DNA from: Desulfobulbus oralis | Lineage (GTDB): Bacteria > Desulfobacterota > Desulfobulbia > Desulfobulbales > Desulfobulbaceae | NCBI RefSeq assembly: GCF_002952055.1 | Contig: NZ_CP021255.1 | Span: 1,959,501-2,023,500, forward strand | Direction of reading: 5' to 3' | Length of the DNA: 64,000 nucleotides | Shown: positions 17,945 to 25,797 of the stretch, piece by piece | Layout of the letters: every line of letters begins with the position of its first letter | Position numbering within the stretch: the first letter of the stretch is position 1 | Made by a program: the position numbers and the translations under genes | Notes under the pieces: generated by a model | The model's database searches: none | Seen by the model: only the letters and a program-made list of their open reading frames with translations | What the model was told of the DNA's origin: nothing

Positions 17945-19066
17945 TCATTTTTTCTTAAACTGCACTTGCCTCTTTTCGATCCTGAGGCCATAGCGCGTGT
18001 TGGGCCTTCTGCCCCAGGGCTGGATGGCCAGTAGCTCGCCGGCCGGGCCAAAGGCCGTGCGCAGGGCCTGGTTGACGCGGGACCTGTAGGAATGGAAATT
18101 GTCTGCGTTCAAACTGCTGATGCCGGTGGTGCTCATGCCGTCCTTCCTTCCGCCCGCTATGTGTTCGTAGAGTTTGGCGATGCGGTTTTGACGGTTCAGG
18201 ATTTCCCCGGTTTCCAGAAACCAGGGCGGGCACTCCCCGGAGTCGGTCGGCACGGGCGCGGCGCCCTGCAGGCGGATTTCCGCGAAAAAAGCCAGGAGCG
18301 CTAGCCAGACCGGCTTCAGATCCACCTGCAATGAGCCATAGGCCACGGTTTTCGCGGCCAGCGAAATGGTGAAACCCCGATCTTCCTCCCGCACCAGCGA
18401 AGCCATGAGCGCGCCCGGCGTATCCGGCCCGGCGAGCAGATGGCCGGGCAGATGCCTGCGCAGGGAAAGAAAGGGCAGGGAGACGAGCTGCACCCTGGCG
18501 TCATCCGTGTTCATCCAGAAACTGCGGCCCTGCCGGTCGCGCAGCTCCAGACGCCGCGCCTCCCTGGGCGGAAACCAGAAATCCCGGTGGCCTTCGAATT
18601 CCGGCGAAACCAGCACGTGGTAGATGCGATCCTGCGGCCGGCCGTACATCTGCGCGGCAAAGGAGAGACAGGAGCTCATGGTCTTGCGGCCGCCGGCCAC
18701 CAGAAAGTACACCGCCGTGTCGCCCTGGGTCAGTTCACGGGCCAGCCGCAGGCAGAGCACGAGCAGGGCCTCGTTGTCATCCTGATCCACAATATCGGGC
18801 AGTTCCCGGCCCCGGGCATCGAGCGGAATGTGCATGTTGTCTCGCGAAAAGTCCACCTGCCTGGCATCCAGGCCGTATTCCTTGCAGAAGCGGTAAAACT
18901 GGCCCCGGCCGCTGTCCAGCAGTCCGGCCTGGAGCAGATCCTTGCCGTCCCGGGTGGTGACGACATGGATGGCGTCCACGTCGCGGCCGTCGCAGTGCAG
19001 GCAGTAGAGGGCTTCGGTGATGATCTGTGGACTCATGCCGGAAACGGCCAGCAAAATGCGTTTCAT
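17945..19066 (-). CDS. CARF-domain protein of the NE0113/TIGR02584 type with winged-helix-like C-terminus
   Basis: A 373-residue protein. LAVSGMSPQIITEAL (6-20) and LVAGGRKTM (122-130) are the two CARF ligand-binding motifs, as in the NE0113 family (PF09623/TIGR02584), some of which are called ring nucleases. The C-terminal part (about 290-373) reads like a winged-helix: a helix rich in YRSRVNQALR followed by GRRPNTRYGLRI as the wing. This suggests a cyclic-oligoadenylate-responsive DNA-binding protein, or a ring nuclease with a nucleic-acid binding tail. It overlaps cas6 by 4 bp, and palindromic operators lie on both sides of the cas6-CARF pair. No nuclease motif of the HEPN or PD-(D/E)XK kind is visible. 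Confidence 0.8.
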   Translation of the reverse strand: MKRILLAVSGMSPQIITEALYCLHCDGRDVDAIHVVTTRDGKDLLQAGLLDSGRGQFYRFCKEYGLDARQVDFSRDNMHIPLDARGRELPDIVDQDDNEALLVLCLRLARELTQGDTAVYFLVAGGRKTMSSCLSFAAQMYGRPQDRIYHVLVSPEFEGHRDFWFPPREARRLELRDRQGRSFWMNTDDARVQLVSLPFLSLRRHLPGHLLAGPDTPGALMASLVREEDRGFTISLAAKTVAYGSLQVDLKPVWLALLAFFAEIRLQGAAPVPTDSGECPPWFLETGEILNRQNRIAKLYEHIAGGRKDGMSTTGISSLNADNFHSYRSRVNQALRTAFGPAGELLAIQPWGRRPNTRYGLRIEKRQVQFKKK

Positions 19067-20001
19067 GCCGGCTCCACAATCCGGATTCTGCCCAGGCCGA
19101 AGACGGTCTGTTTGCCCAGGTTGACGGCCTCGGCATAGCGGAGCAGGGGCAGAAAGACCGAGATGTGCCCCCGAAAGCGCAGTCTGCCCACCATGCCGCC
19201 CAGCAGCATTTCCCGCTTCTGCCGGTTGGAGTAGCGTTTGATTTCCTGCCAGCGGGTGTCGGCCTGTACGCTTTCGACAGCGCCAGCCTGCACGACCAGG
19301 GCGTGGTAGTCCAGGGCCGGTCTGCCGCTGCCGTAGTGCTCTTCCAGGGCCGAAACCCGCCGCAGGGCGGCCCGGACGAGCAGGGAGAAGGGCAGGGCGC
19401 TTTGCAGGCTGTTTTGGTCTTTCAGCCGGAGCGGGGTCAAAAGCCCAAGGCCCAGCTCCCCTGCCGGGCCGGGGGCGCCTGCTGCCAGGTGCAGGCAGGG
19501 CGGATTGTCCGGCGGCCGCAGCATCCTGTCTTCCTCCGTGTAGAGCACCTGGGCGGGCTGTTCCCCCATGGTCACCCGGCGCAGGGCAAAACGGCCGGCC
19601 CCCTCCGTTGTGCCGCTGCCGATGCCCTTTTGGCCCATGGCCTCGACCGCACAGACGACATGGGGCAGAAACTGCGTGGCCGGGCCGAGGAGGACGAGGT
19701 TGAAGCTCAGGCTGTCGCCTTCCCGGTACTGCAGTTGATCCGTGGCCGGCGGGTTGAGCACATAGGGGTGGGGTCGGGCGGAGAGGCGCGAAGCGTCCAG
19801 CTTTTCCGTCGCGAAGATCAGGCTGTAGGCACAGTTGCCGGCCAGCAGGCAGGAGGCGCAGTCCTGCCTTTTCAGGGCGCAGGCCACGCTTTTCAAGGCA
19901 TGGCCGAAAGCGCCGCGCAGGGTCGAACCCTTAAAGGCGGGCAGGCGGGCAGGGCTGATAAAACGGCAGTCGAAGTCGAGGGCGAGCAGCGGGAGCGTCA
20001 T
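19063..20001 (-). CDS. cas6: Cas6 pre-crRNA processing endoribonuclease
   Basis: A 312-residue RAMP protein resembling the PF10040 Cas6 group: PARLPAFKGSTLRGAFGHAL near the N-terminus, a CASCLLAGNCAYS cysteine pair, GIGSGTTEGAGRF in the middle and a C-terminal MVGRLRFRGHISVFLPLL then GKQTVFGLGRI glycine-rich loop. Cas6 cuts the repeat to leave the 8-nt 5' handle on crRNAs. It is the first gene of the operon, directly after promoter P1. Catalytic residues vary in this family and were not assigned. Confidence 0.88.
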   Translation of the reverse strand: MTLPLLALDFDCRFISPARLPAFKGSTLRGAFGHALKSVACALKRQDCASCLLAGNCAYSLIFATEKLDASRLSARPHPYVLNPPATDQLQYREGDSLSFNLVLLGPATQFLPHVVCAVEAMGQKGIGSGTTEGAGRFALRRVTMGEQPAQVLYTEEDRMLRPPDNPPCLHLAAGAPGPAGELGLGLLTPLRLKDQNSLQSALPFSLLVRAALRRVSALEEHYGSGRPALDYHALVVQAGAVESVQADTRWQEIKRYSNRQKREMLLGGMVGRLRFRGHISVFLPLLRYAEAVNLGKQTVFGLGRIRIVEPA

Positions 20002-20085
20002 GGCGGATTTTGGTCGCGAAGGGGGAACGGGCAGTGAAACGCAGACTGGCCGCCAGTGGCGGTCTCGCAGTCCTTCTCTGTCTTG

Positions 20086-20132
20086 ATTATAGCGAAGCCC
20101 GGACCCTTGTCCAGGCCGGCAAGCTTGCCGGC
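20086..20132 (-). promoter_or_regulatory. Promoter P1 with palindromic operator, upstream of cas6
   Basis: On the minus strand the perfect 18-bp palindrome GCCGGCAAGCTTGCCGGC (20115-20132) has its 14-bp core 3 bp before -35 TGGACA (20108-20113). A 16-bp spacer and a consensus -10 TATAAT (20086-20091) follow. The cas6 ATG is about 80 bp downstream. Core, 3-bp offset and promoter layout match P2 before cmr1, so the palindrome is a likely operator for a shared regulator. Confidence 0.65.
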
Positions 20133-20380
20133 AACCATGCTTCCTGTGGCGCCCTGTTCGTTTGCGGACTCCTGCTATGAACCAGCCAGGTGCTGTCGGC
20201 GGATTATTCGCACATCGACCGCATTGCCTCTGGGTGGGTAACAGCCTGACCGAAAAGTAGAGAACAGGGCAGGGAAGATTTGATGTTTATAAAGTCAACA
20301 TTGTTGGCTAGTATGGCTGTTGCTGGATACTCCAGTATTTTGCGGGATAACCGCGTAACTTTTCCTGTAAGGAGGTCTGT

Positions 20381-21382
20381 ATGAACAACTGGAAGCAATT
20401 CGTTACCACCTCTCTGGCCTGCGGTGCGCTGCTGTCCTTTGGAGCGGGGCATGCACTGGCCGACTACAGCCTGAATCCGGAAGTCAAAACCGCCACGCCC
20501 GCGCTCAAGATGGCAGCGCAGATAGGCATTTTGAAGAGTGAAAACCCGGAGCTCCAGAAGCTGGCGAACAAGGACGCCATTGTGGTCATGAGTTTCGGCA
20601 CCACCTTCAAGGAGAGCCGCGAGAAGAACATAGAGGCCACGGTCAAGGCCATTCAGGCCGCCCACCCGGGCGTCAAGGTCGTGACCGCGTTTACCTCCCA
20701 TATCATCATTGACCGCATCCAGAAGAACGAGGGCATGAAAGTGCCCACGCCCGAGGAAGCCCTGGCTGACCTGAAAAAGGAGGGCTACACCCGTATCGCG
20801 CTCTGTTCCCTGGATGTCATTCCAGGCATGGAGTACGCCTACGACCTGGGCGTGTTCCAGTTGCACAGGAACGATTTTAAAAAGATGACCCTGGGCACCC
20901 CGCTCATGTACTGGCAGGGCCAGGAGGATCAAGCGGACGACGTGACCGAAGTGATGAAGGCCTTTGCGATCCAGTTCCCGAAACCGAAGATGCAAAAGAA
21001 CGAGGGCGTCTTCCTGATGGCGCACGGCACGCCGCATCCGGCCAATGCCTACTATGCGGTCATGCAGGACCGGCTTGAGGAGCTGGGCTGGCACAATGTT
21101 TTCATCTACAGTGTGGAAGGCTGGCCTTCTCTGGAAGACGTGATCAAAAAAGCCAGGGCCAGGGGGATCAAGACGGTGACCCTCATGCCCTTCATGATGG
21201 TGGCTGGTGATCATGCGACCAACGATATGGCAGGGGACGAGGATGATTCGCATAAAAACATCCTTAAGAAGAATGGGTTCACTGTCCATACCTACATGCA
21301 TGGCCTCGGTGAAAACAAGGCGGTCCGTGAGCTTTTCGTCAAACGCGCGAACGATGCCTGGGATGCCCTGGAAGCCGAGTAG
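20381..21382 (+). CDS. cbiK: Periplasmic sirohydrochlorin cobaltochelatase CbiK (CbiKP type)
   Basis: A 333-residue class II chelatase. VVMSFGTTFKESREKNIEA opens the mature domain, and LMAHGTPHPAN holds the conserved metal-binding His. A cleavable signal peptide is visible (residues 1-27, cut after GHALA), so the enzyme is exported, as known for the periplasmic CbiK of Desulfovibrio. CbiK inserts cobalt into sirohydrochlorin for cobalamin; the exported form has been linked to metal or haem handling and its real role is unsettled. The ATG is preceded by AAGGAGGTCTGT, an ideal ribosome site. It is divergent from the cas operon. No cobalamin riboswitch is visible in the 380-bp upstream region. 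Confidence 0.9.
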   Translation: MNNWKQFVTTSLACGALLSFGAGHALADYSLNPEVKTATPALKMAAQIGILKSENPELQKLANKDAIVVMSFGTTFKESREKNIEATVKAIQAAHPGVKVVTAFTSHIIIDRIQKNEGMKVPTPEEALADLKKEGYTRIALCSLDVIPGMEYAYDLGVFQLHRNDFKKMTLGTPLMYWQGQEDQADDVTEVMKAFAIQFPKPKMQKNEGVFLMAHGTPHPANAYYAVMQDRLEELGWHNVFIYSVEGWPSLEDVIKKARARGIKTVTLMPFMMVAGDHATNDMAGDEDDSHKNILKKNGFTVHTYMHGLGENKAVRELFVKRANDAWDALEAE

Positions 21383-21930
21383 TAGGGACGGGGCCCAGAC
21401 TGGTCCTGTCGGCCTGAAGCCGGGGGCGAACACAGCTTTGCCCCCGGCGGGATAGCTTTCGTGTTCGCGGTGCCCGTTGCCGTAAGCCCTGGGGCAGAGC
21501 GACCAGTCTGCCCTTTTCCCTCCTGCCGCATGCTGGTTCGGACTTCGTTCAGATCGGGGCCGGCGCAAGCCGGCCTTGCAGAACGGGCCTTGTCTAACCC
21601 AGGCGCATGGTCGCGCCGCATCGCACGCAGTCTCTCCGCTCCCTGCCCTGCAGGGCGACTCTTCTCTGGCCACGCTGGCCCATTCGCCGGCATTCGGCCG
21701 GAAAACGGTTTTTCATGGGCGCTGCCGCTTCTGTTCCCTTGACGGCCAGTCTGAGGTGGCCCATGCCTCTGTGGTAAGCTGGATCATTTTGTGGCTGGAA
21801 ATGACAGCGACAGGCCCGGGCAAAGGCTATGTTGCGGCGTTTTCGGGGGAGGGAGAAAGGGGCTTAAAATTGCCGATTATTTGCCATGCATTTCCTCCCC
21901 TCAAAGCCACTACCCATGCGGGGGAGAAAG
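21383..21930. other. Long intergenic region after cbiK
   Basis: No supported gene. It holds two GC-rich hairpins: GCCGGGGGC/GCCCCCGGC near 21418-21450, which could terminate cbiK although it lacks a T-run, and GGCCGGCgcaaGCCGGCC near 21557-21575. Bases 21847-21886 resemble 21919-21955, the ribosome site and first codons of the next gene, so the start region appears duplicated. Confidence 0.5.
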
Positions 21931-22782
21931 ATGCTGAAAATTGCCGATTACCTGTCAGAGGGTACTGCCCGGACGCTGCTGATGCCACTCTGCTGCTGCG
22001 GCACGGCCAGCCGCCTGAACCCGGAGGGGGGAATCTACGATGCCCGCGCGGCTGAAGTGCTGCGTCAGGTTGACTATGATTTCACGAGGCTGAGACGGGC
22101 GGGCATAGAGTACACCATGCTTTGCTGTCTGCTGCGGGAATGGCATCTGGACAAGCTGGTCAGGGCCTTTGTGGCCGGGCACCCGGAGGGCACGATTGTC
22201 AACCTGGGCTGCGGCCTCAGCACCGCGGCCTTTCGCCAGCAGCTCGGGGCTTGCCGCTGGTATGACCTGGATGTGCCGGAAGTCATTCGCGTCAGGCAAA
22301 TGCTGCTGCCGCCGGAGGGGGGACAGCAACTTGTGGCCTGTTCGCTGCTGGATCCGGCCTGGATGGAGGCAGTGACATTTGTGCCGGAGGCTGGCGCGCT
22401 TTTTCTGGCAGCCGGGGTTTTTTATTATTTTTCCGAGGCCCAGTTGCGGCCCCTGGTGCTGGGCATGGCCCGGCATTTTCCTGGCGGCCGGCTCTGGTTC
22501 GATGCCGTTTCCCGGCGGGGTCTCAAAATAGCGAACCTCTTTGTCCGGCTGGCCGGTTTCCGGCAGGCAAGCATGCGTTTCGCTGTTGACGATCCGGCTG
22601 AACTGGCCCGCTGGTCGCCGCTGCTGCGGGTACAGGGCAGTTCCTACTATGTCGATGCGCCGCGGCAGCGTCTGGGCCTTGTGACCCGCCTGCACGTGGA
22701 TATTGGCGAACGTCTGGGCATGGTGAAAAACATGACCGTCGATTTTGCCGGCAGGCAGGGCATCTCCGCCCCGGCGGCGTAG
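21931..22782 (+). CDS. SAM-dependent methyltransferase, leucine carboxyl methyltransferase-like
   Basis: A 283-residue class I methyltransferase. GTIVNLGCGLSTAAFRQ is the SAM-binding motif I, WYDLDVPEVIRVR is the acidic ribose-binding loop with a downstream Arg typical of the LCM/PPM family (PF04072), and GVFYYFSEAQL follows. Related bacterial proteins are O-methyltransferases of small acids or unknown substrates. The start MLKIADYL at 21931 follows GGGGGAG at short spacing; an ATG at 21916 is also possible. It stands alone between cbiK and a pseudogene. The substrate is unknown. Confidence 0.75.
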   Translation: MLKIADYLSEGTARTLLMPLCCCGTASRLNPEGGIYDARAAEVLRQVDYDFTRLRRAGIEYTMLCCLLREWHLDKLVRAFVAGHPEGTIVNLGCGLSTAAFRQQLGACRWYDLDVPEVIRVRQMLLPPEGGQQLVACSLLDPAWMEAVTFVPEAGALFLAAGVFYYFSEAQLRPLVLGMARHFPGGRLWFDAVSRRGLKIANLFVRLAGFRQASMRFAVDDPAELARWSPLLRVQGSSYYVDAPRQRLGLVTRLHVDIGERLGMVKNMTVDFAGRQGISAPAA

Positions 22783-22979
22783 GCGCTGCTGCCGGCCGTA
22801 ACGGGCACTTGCGCCTACAGGCCGTGCGTACTGATGTTGCCTGCCAGGGTAACGGGATGCGAACCCGGGCCTGTGGGTTTGGGGTGAATCGCAGGCTTTC
22901 CGGAGTCTGGGCCGCCGCCTGCACACCGCAGCGGAGCAGGCCCAACAGTATTGCCGCTATCTTTTCCAGAGCCGCCACC

Positions 22980-23346
22980 TCAGCGTGTTTTCAGGATCCT
23001 GGCCGGGATGCCGCCGACAAGGGTTTCAGGCGGCATGTCTTCGCGCACCGCCGCGCCGGCCGCCACAACGGTGTTTTCCCCCCACGCTCACGCCGAGCAG
23101 AATGGTCGCCCCGCGCCGCTCTGCCGGATCGAGCGGGTGATTGACGCTGATGATGGTGGCGTGCGGACCGATCAACACCCGCTCCTCCAGACTGATGCCG
23201 CCAAGGTTGGTGAACATCGCCCCGCTGTTGATGAACACCTGCGTGCCGATGGGCAGGTTCATGAATAGCTCCGGCGGCTGACTGCCGAGGTGCTTTGCAA
23301 GGGCGTCATGAAAAAGAGCCGGCATGCACAGGGGTGGAAATACCAT
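22980..23346 (-). pseudogene. Degraded sugar/maltose O-acetyltransferase fragment
   Basis: A left-handed-beta-helix acetyltransferase remnant. Frame one reads GTQVFINSGAMFTNLGG and IGPHATIISVNHPLDP, as in MaaA/NodL/LacA proteins. After SVG the frame breaks at a six-G run near 23090, and another frame continues ENTVVAAGAAVREDMPPE...GGIPARILKTR to a stop at 22980. The normal N-terminal 60-80 residues are missing or scrambled. One indel plus an N-terminal loss indicates a dead gene, unless the indel is a sequencing error. Confidence 0.75.
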
Positions 23347-23352
23347 TGATGC

Positions 23353-23372
23353 AGGCCGCCCGAAAGCGGCCT
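23353..23372. terminator. Hairpin between pseudogene and hydrolase fragment
   Basis: The inverted repeat AGGCCGC...GCGGCCT with a CCGAAA centre lies just past the stop of the hydrolase fragment. It has no strong T-run, so it is a possible relic terminator only. Confidence 0.35.
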
Positions 23373-23379
23373 GAAGTCC

Positions 23380-23500
23380 TTATTGCAGATTGGCCCTGAA
23401 GAACTGTTCGAATTTGTCAAAGGGAATCTTGCCTGCGGTGTTGTCGTACAAGTCGGTGTGGTTCGCGCCTTTGACGATAAACAGTTGCACAGTTGAGCCG
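23380..23500 (-). pseudogene. C-terminal fragment of a second alpha/beta hydrolase
   Basis: Only the last 40 or so codons remain. IVKGANHTDLYDNTAGKIP is followed by FDKFEQFFRANLQ and a stop at 23380. It is nearly the same as the tail of the intact hydrolase at 24104-25267 (PGANHTDLYDNTTGKIP). Upstream the similarity ends. It is most likely left from a tandem duplication of the hydrolase followed by deletion. Confidence 0.75.
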
Positions 23501-23602
23501 GTAGCTGGCGCATGGGCGGGCTTCATCCCACTATCGGCATTTATGTGGCGGGTTAAAACTCGCCCTGCGGCAGATGATTTTTGCTTTTGGTGTCAGGCGT
23601 TC

Positions 23603-24058
23603 TCAGCGCTCAAGTTTGACCGACACATTCCCCGTGCCAACGGTGGCTTTCAAGTTTGCCGCGTTATCGATTTTGCCAAGGTGGGTGTAGCGGTAAGGCG
23701 TAGCGAAACTTTCGTAGAAGATGACCAGGCTGTTGCCCCGCCAGAGCAGGATGTCGCCCGTTTCGATGCGCCCGACGGCTTCGTCGTTGGCAGGCAGAGC
23801 CTGCGGCAGCGGGCCGACTTTTTCGTTGCGGTTGTAGTCGCGCAATTCAACAGTCAGCGGCAGTTGTTGTTGCAAGGCTTCGGCCGCCGGGGTATCGGCA
23901 AGAGTGGTTGCGAAGAGTCGTCCGTTTATCGTGATCTTCATCTTGGCTCCTTGGGTTTGCTGGGGGAGCGAAGCGGCAGGTGGTGGGCTTGCCTGACTGG
24001 TTTCGGGGATACCGCCGAGGCAGGCCAGCAGGGCAGCGGCGAGTAGCAAGGTTTTCAT
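23603..24058 (-). CDS. Cyclophilin-like fold lipoprotein
   Basis: A 151-residue protein starting with a lipoprotein signal (MKTLLLAAALLACLGG, lipobox LLAC with Cys13). The rest, MKITINGRLFATTLADTPAA then LPLTVELRDYNRNEKVG, IETGDILLWRGNSLVIFYE and THLGKID, matches the cyclophilin-like domain PF18050. This fold is uncharacterised in bacteria and no peptidyl-prolyl activity is established. It is downstream of the alpha/beta hydrolase and separated from it by a strong terminator, in a patch that looks horizontally acquired. Confidence 0.75.
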   Translation of the reverse strand: MKTLLLAAALLACLGGIPETSQASPPPAASLPQQTQGAKMKITINGRLFATTLADTPAAEALQQQLPLTVELRDYNRNEKVGPLPQALPANDEAVGRIETGDILLWRGNSLVIFYESFATPYRYTHLGKIDNAANLKATVGTGNVSVKLER

Positions 24059-24072
24059 GGCGGCTCTCTGTT

Positions 24073-24095
24073 AAAAAGCCGCCCAAGCGGGCGGC
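24073..24095 (-). terminator. Rho-independent terminator after the alpha/beta hydrolase
   Basis: On the minus strand GCCGCCC-gctt-GGGCGGC (24078-24095) is followed by TTTTT (24073-24077). It lies 8 bp after the hydrolase stop and should end its transcript before the lipoprotein gene. Confidence 0.85.
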
Positions 24096-24103
24096 CTTTG
24101 TTT

Positions 24104-25267
24104 TTATTTCAGATGCTTCTTGAAGAACTGCTCGAATTTGTCGAAGGGAATCTTGCCCGTGGTGTTGTCGTACAAGTCGGTGTGGTTCGCACCTGGTACG
24201 ATGTACAGCTCTTTATCCTGGCTGCCTAACGATTGATAGGCGTCCTCGCTGAAATAGCGTGAGTGTGCTTTTTCACCGTGTACGACTAAAGCGGGAGCAC
24301 GCAATTCGCTTGCACGTTGCAGTATCGGCATATTGATGAATGCCAGCGGCACAGTGGTTGCCCATGAACCTTGCGGACTGGAATTGACCGCGCGGGGATG
24401 GAAGCCGCGTTTGGTGCGGTAGAAATTGGCATATTCGGCGATGAATTTCGGCGTGTCGGCGGTGATGTCTTTTGCCGGGTCAAGGTTGTTGGCGGGCGAA
24501 AGAGTGGCGTAGCCGTTTTGCGCGGCTTCCCAGCGGCCGTTGTTCAATTGCACTTTCGTTTGGTAGCGCGCGGCAGCGTCCGTTTGTGGCTGGGCGCGGT
24601 CGTAGCCGCCCTGGGCGTTCTGCTTCATGTTGATTTCGTAGCCGTTGGCCATCACGCGGGTCATGTCGTACATCGTGCTGGTGGCGACGGCCTTGATGCG
24701 CGTGTCGGATACCGCCGCGTTCAGTGCCATGCCGCCCAAGCCGCAGATGCCCAAAATGCCTATTTGTTCGCGGTTCACGAAATTTTGCAGACCAAGATAG
24801 TCCACAGCAGCGCTGTAATCTTCGGTATTGATTTCGGGCGAGGCCATATTGCGTGGCTCGCCGCCAGATTCGCCAACGTAGGATGGGTCAAAGGCCAGGG
24901 TAACGAAGCCACGTTCTGCCAGCGTTTGCGCATACAGTCCACTGGACTGTTCCTTTACTGCACCAAAAGCACCAGCGACGGCAATCGCGGGCAGCTTCGC
25001 GCCGTCTTTGATGCTCTTCGGCACATAGAGATCACCGGCAAGGGTGATGCCGTAGCGGTTTTTGAACGTCACCTTGTGGTGCTCGACCTTGCTGGACTGC
25101 GGGAAGATCTTGTCCCATTTGCTTTCCAGTTGCAGGGCTTGCGCGCCTTTCATGGGGGTGATGGTTACGGCGGCGTGGGTCATGGTGTGTGCTCCTAATA
25201 AGGTTGTGCCAAGAACAATGGCGGCGGTTAGGGTTCCGAACGTGCGGGACAGCATGGCTTGTTTCAT
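24104..25267 (-). CDS. Secreted alpha/beta hydrolase (dienelactone-hydrolase-like)
   Basis: A 387-residue protein with an N-terminal signal peptide (about 1-32, ending near THAAVT). An alpha/beta-hydrolase core follows: GDLYVPKSI, the nucleophile elbow GICGLGG (Cys in the Ser position, as in dienelactone hydrolases), LVVHGEKAHSRYFSE, and the catalytic His in PGANHTDLYD. Similar proteins are frequent in Neisseria, Haemophilus and other mucosal bacteria, usually with flavodoxin or cyclophilin-like genes nearby, as here. The substrate is unknown. A truncated second copy of its tail lies at 23380-23500. Confidence 0.8.
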   Translation of the reverse strand: MKQAMLSRTFGTLTAAIVLGTTLLGAHTMTHAAVTITPMKGAQALQLESKWDKIFPQSSKVEHHKVTFKNRYGITLAGDLYVPKSIKDGAKLPAIAVAGAFGAVKEQSSGLYAQTLAERGFVTLAFDPSYVGESGGEPRNMASPEINTEDYSAAVDYLGLQNFVNREQIGILGICGLGGMALNAAVSDTRIKAVATSTMYDMTRVMANGYEINMKQNAQGGYDRAQPQTDAAARYQTKVQLNNGRWEAAQNGYATLSPANNLDPAKDITADTPKFIAEYANFYRTKRGFHPRAVNSSPQGSWATTVPLAFINMPILQRASELRAPALVVHGEKAHSRYFSEDAYQSLGSQDKELYIVPGANHTDLYDNTTGKIPFDKFEQFFKKHLK

Positions 25268-25311
25268 GGCAGGTTTTCTCCTTTATGCATGGTTTGCGTC
25301 GAGAACATTTC

Positions 25312-25797
25312 TCACCTCCTGTTCAGGTCGTTTGCGCTCAGCCAGGCGTCGATTCTTCGCCCCGCATCAGCCGCGTCTCTTCCATAGACCTCGAGACTGC
25401 TCAGCACCGTGGCTCCGGTTCCCAGCTTCCGCACATCCCCCGTGATACGACCGAGCCCGCCACCGCCATGGGTACAGAAGGCGGCGATCGTTTTTCCGGA
25501 AAAGTCGTTGGAGGCCAAGAAGGCGGCGACCGGAGGAGCCAGCGTGTTGAACCAGTTCGGCGTGCCGAGCAGAATGGTGTCGTACGAGGCAATGTCCTTG
25601 CAATGTTCCGCGAGTTCCGGCCAGCGCCCTTCGCGAACCTCCTTTTTGGCCCGCGCCACGCAGCTCTCATAGTCGCTGGGGTAGGCTTCAGCGGCCTTGA
25701 TTTCAAACAGGGTGCCGCCGGTGGCCTTTTGGAGCTGTTCGGCCACCTGGCGGGTATGTCCCTGATAGGAAAAGTAGACGATCAGTGTGCGGTTCAT
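25312..25797 (-). CDS. Flavodoxin
   Basis: A 161-residue flavodoxin. LIVYFSYQGHTRQVAEQL at the N-terminus is the FMN phosphate loop, YDTILLGTPNWFNTLAPP holds the aromatic 50s/60s-type loop, and TIAAFCTHGGGGLG holds the second isoalloxazine loop. Small electron carrier or WrbA-like reductase partner. The ATG follows AGGAGGATACGCCC. It is the first gene of a minus-strand group with the hydrolase, with 44 bp between them. Confidence 0.85.
   Translation of the reverse strand: MNRTLIVYFSYQGHTRQVAEQLQKATGGTLFEIKAAEAYPSDYESCVARAKKEVREGRWPELAEHCKDIASYDTILLGTPNWFNTLAPPVAAFLASNDFSGKTIAAFCTHGGGGLGRITGDVRKLGTGATVLSSLEVYGRDAADAGRRIDAWLSANDLNRR

Noticed and set aside
20133-20380. Cobalamin riboswitch before cbiK.
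   Set aside because: The B12-box consensus is absent.
20204-21673. A 489-codon open frame antisense to cbiK.
   Set aside because: It is the shadow of cbiK in a high-GC context and resembles no family.
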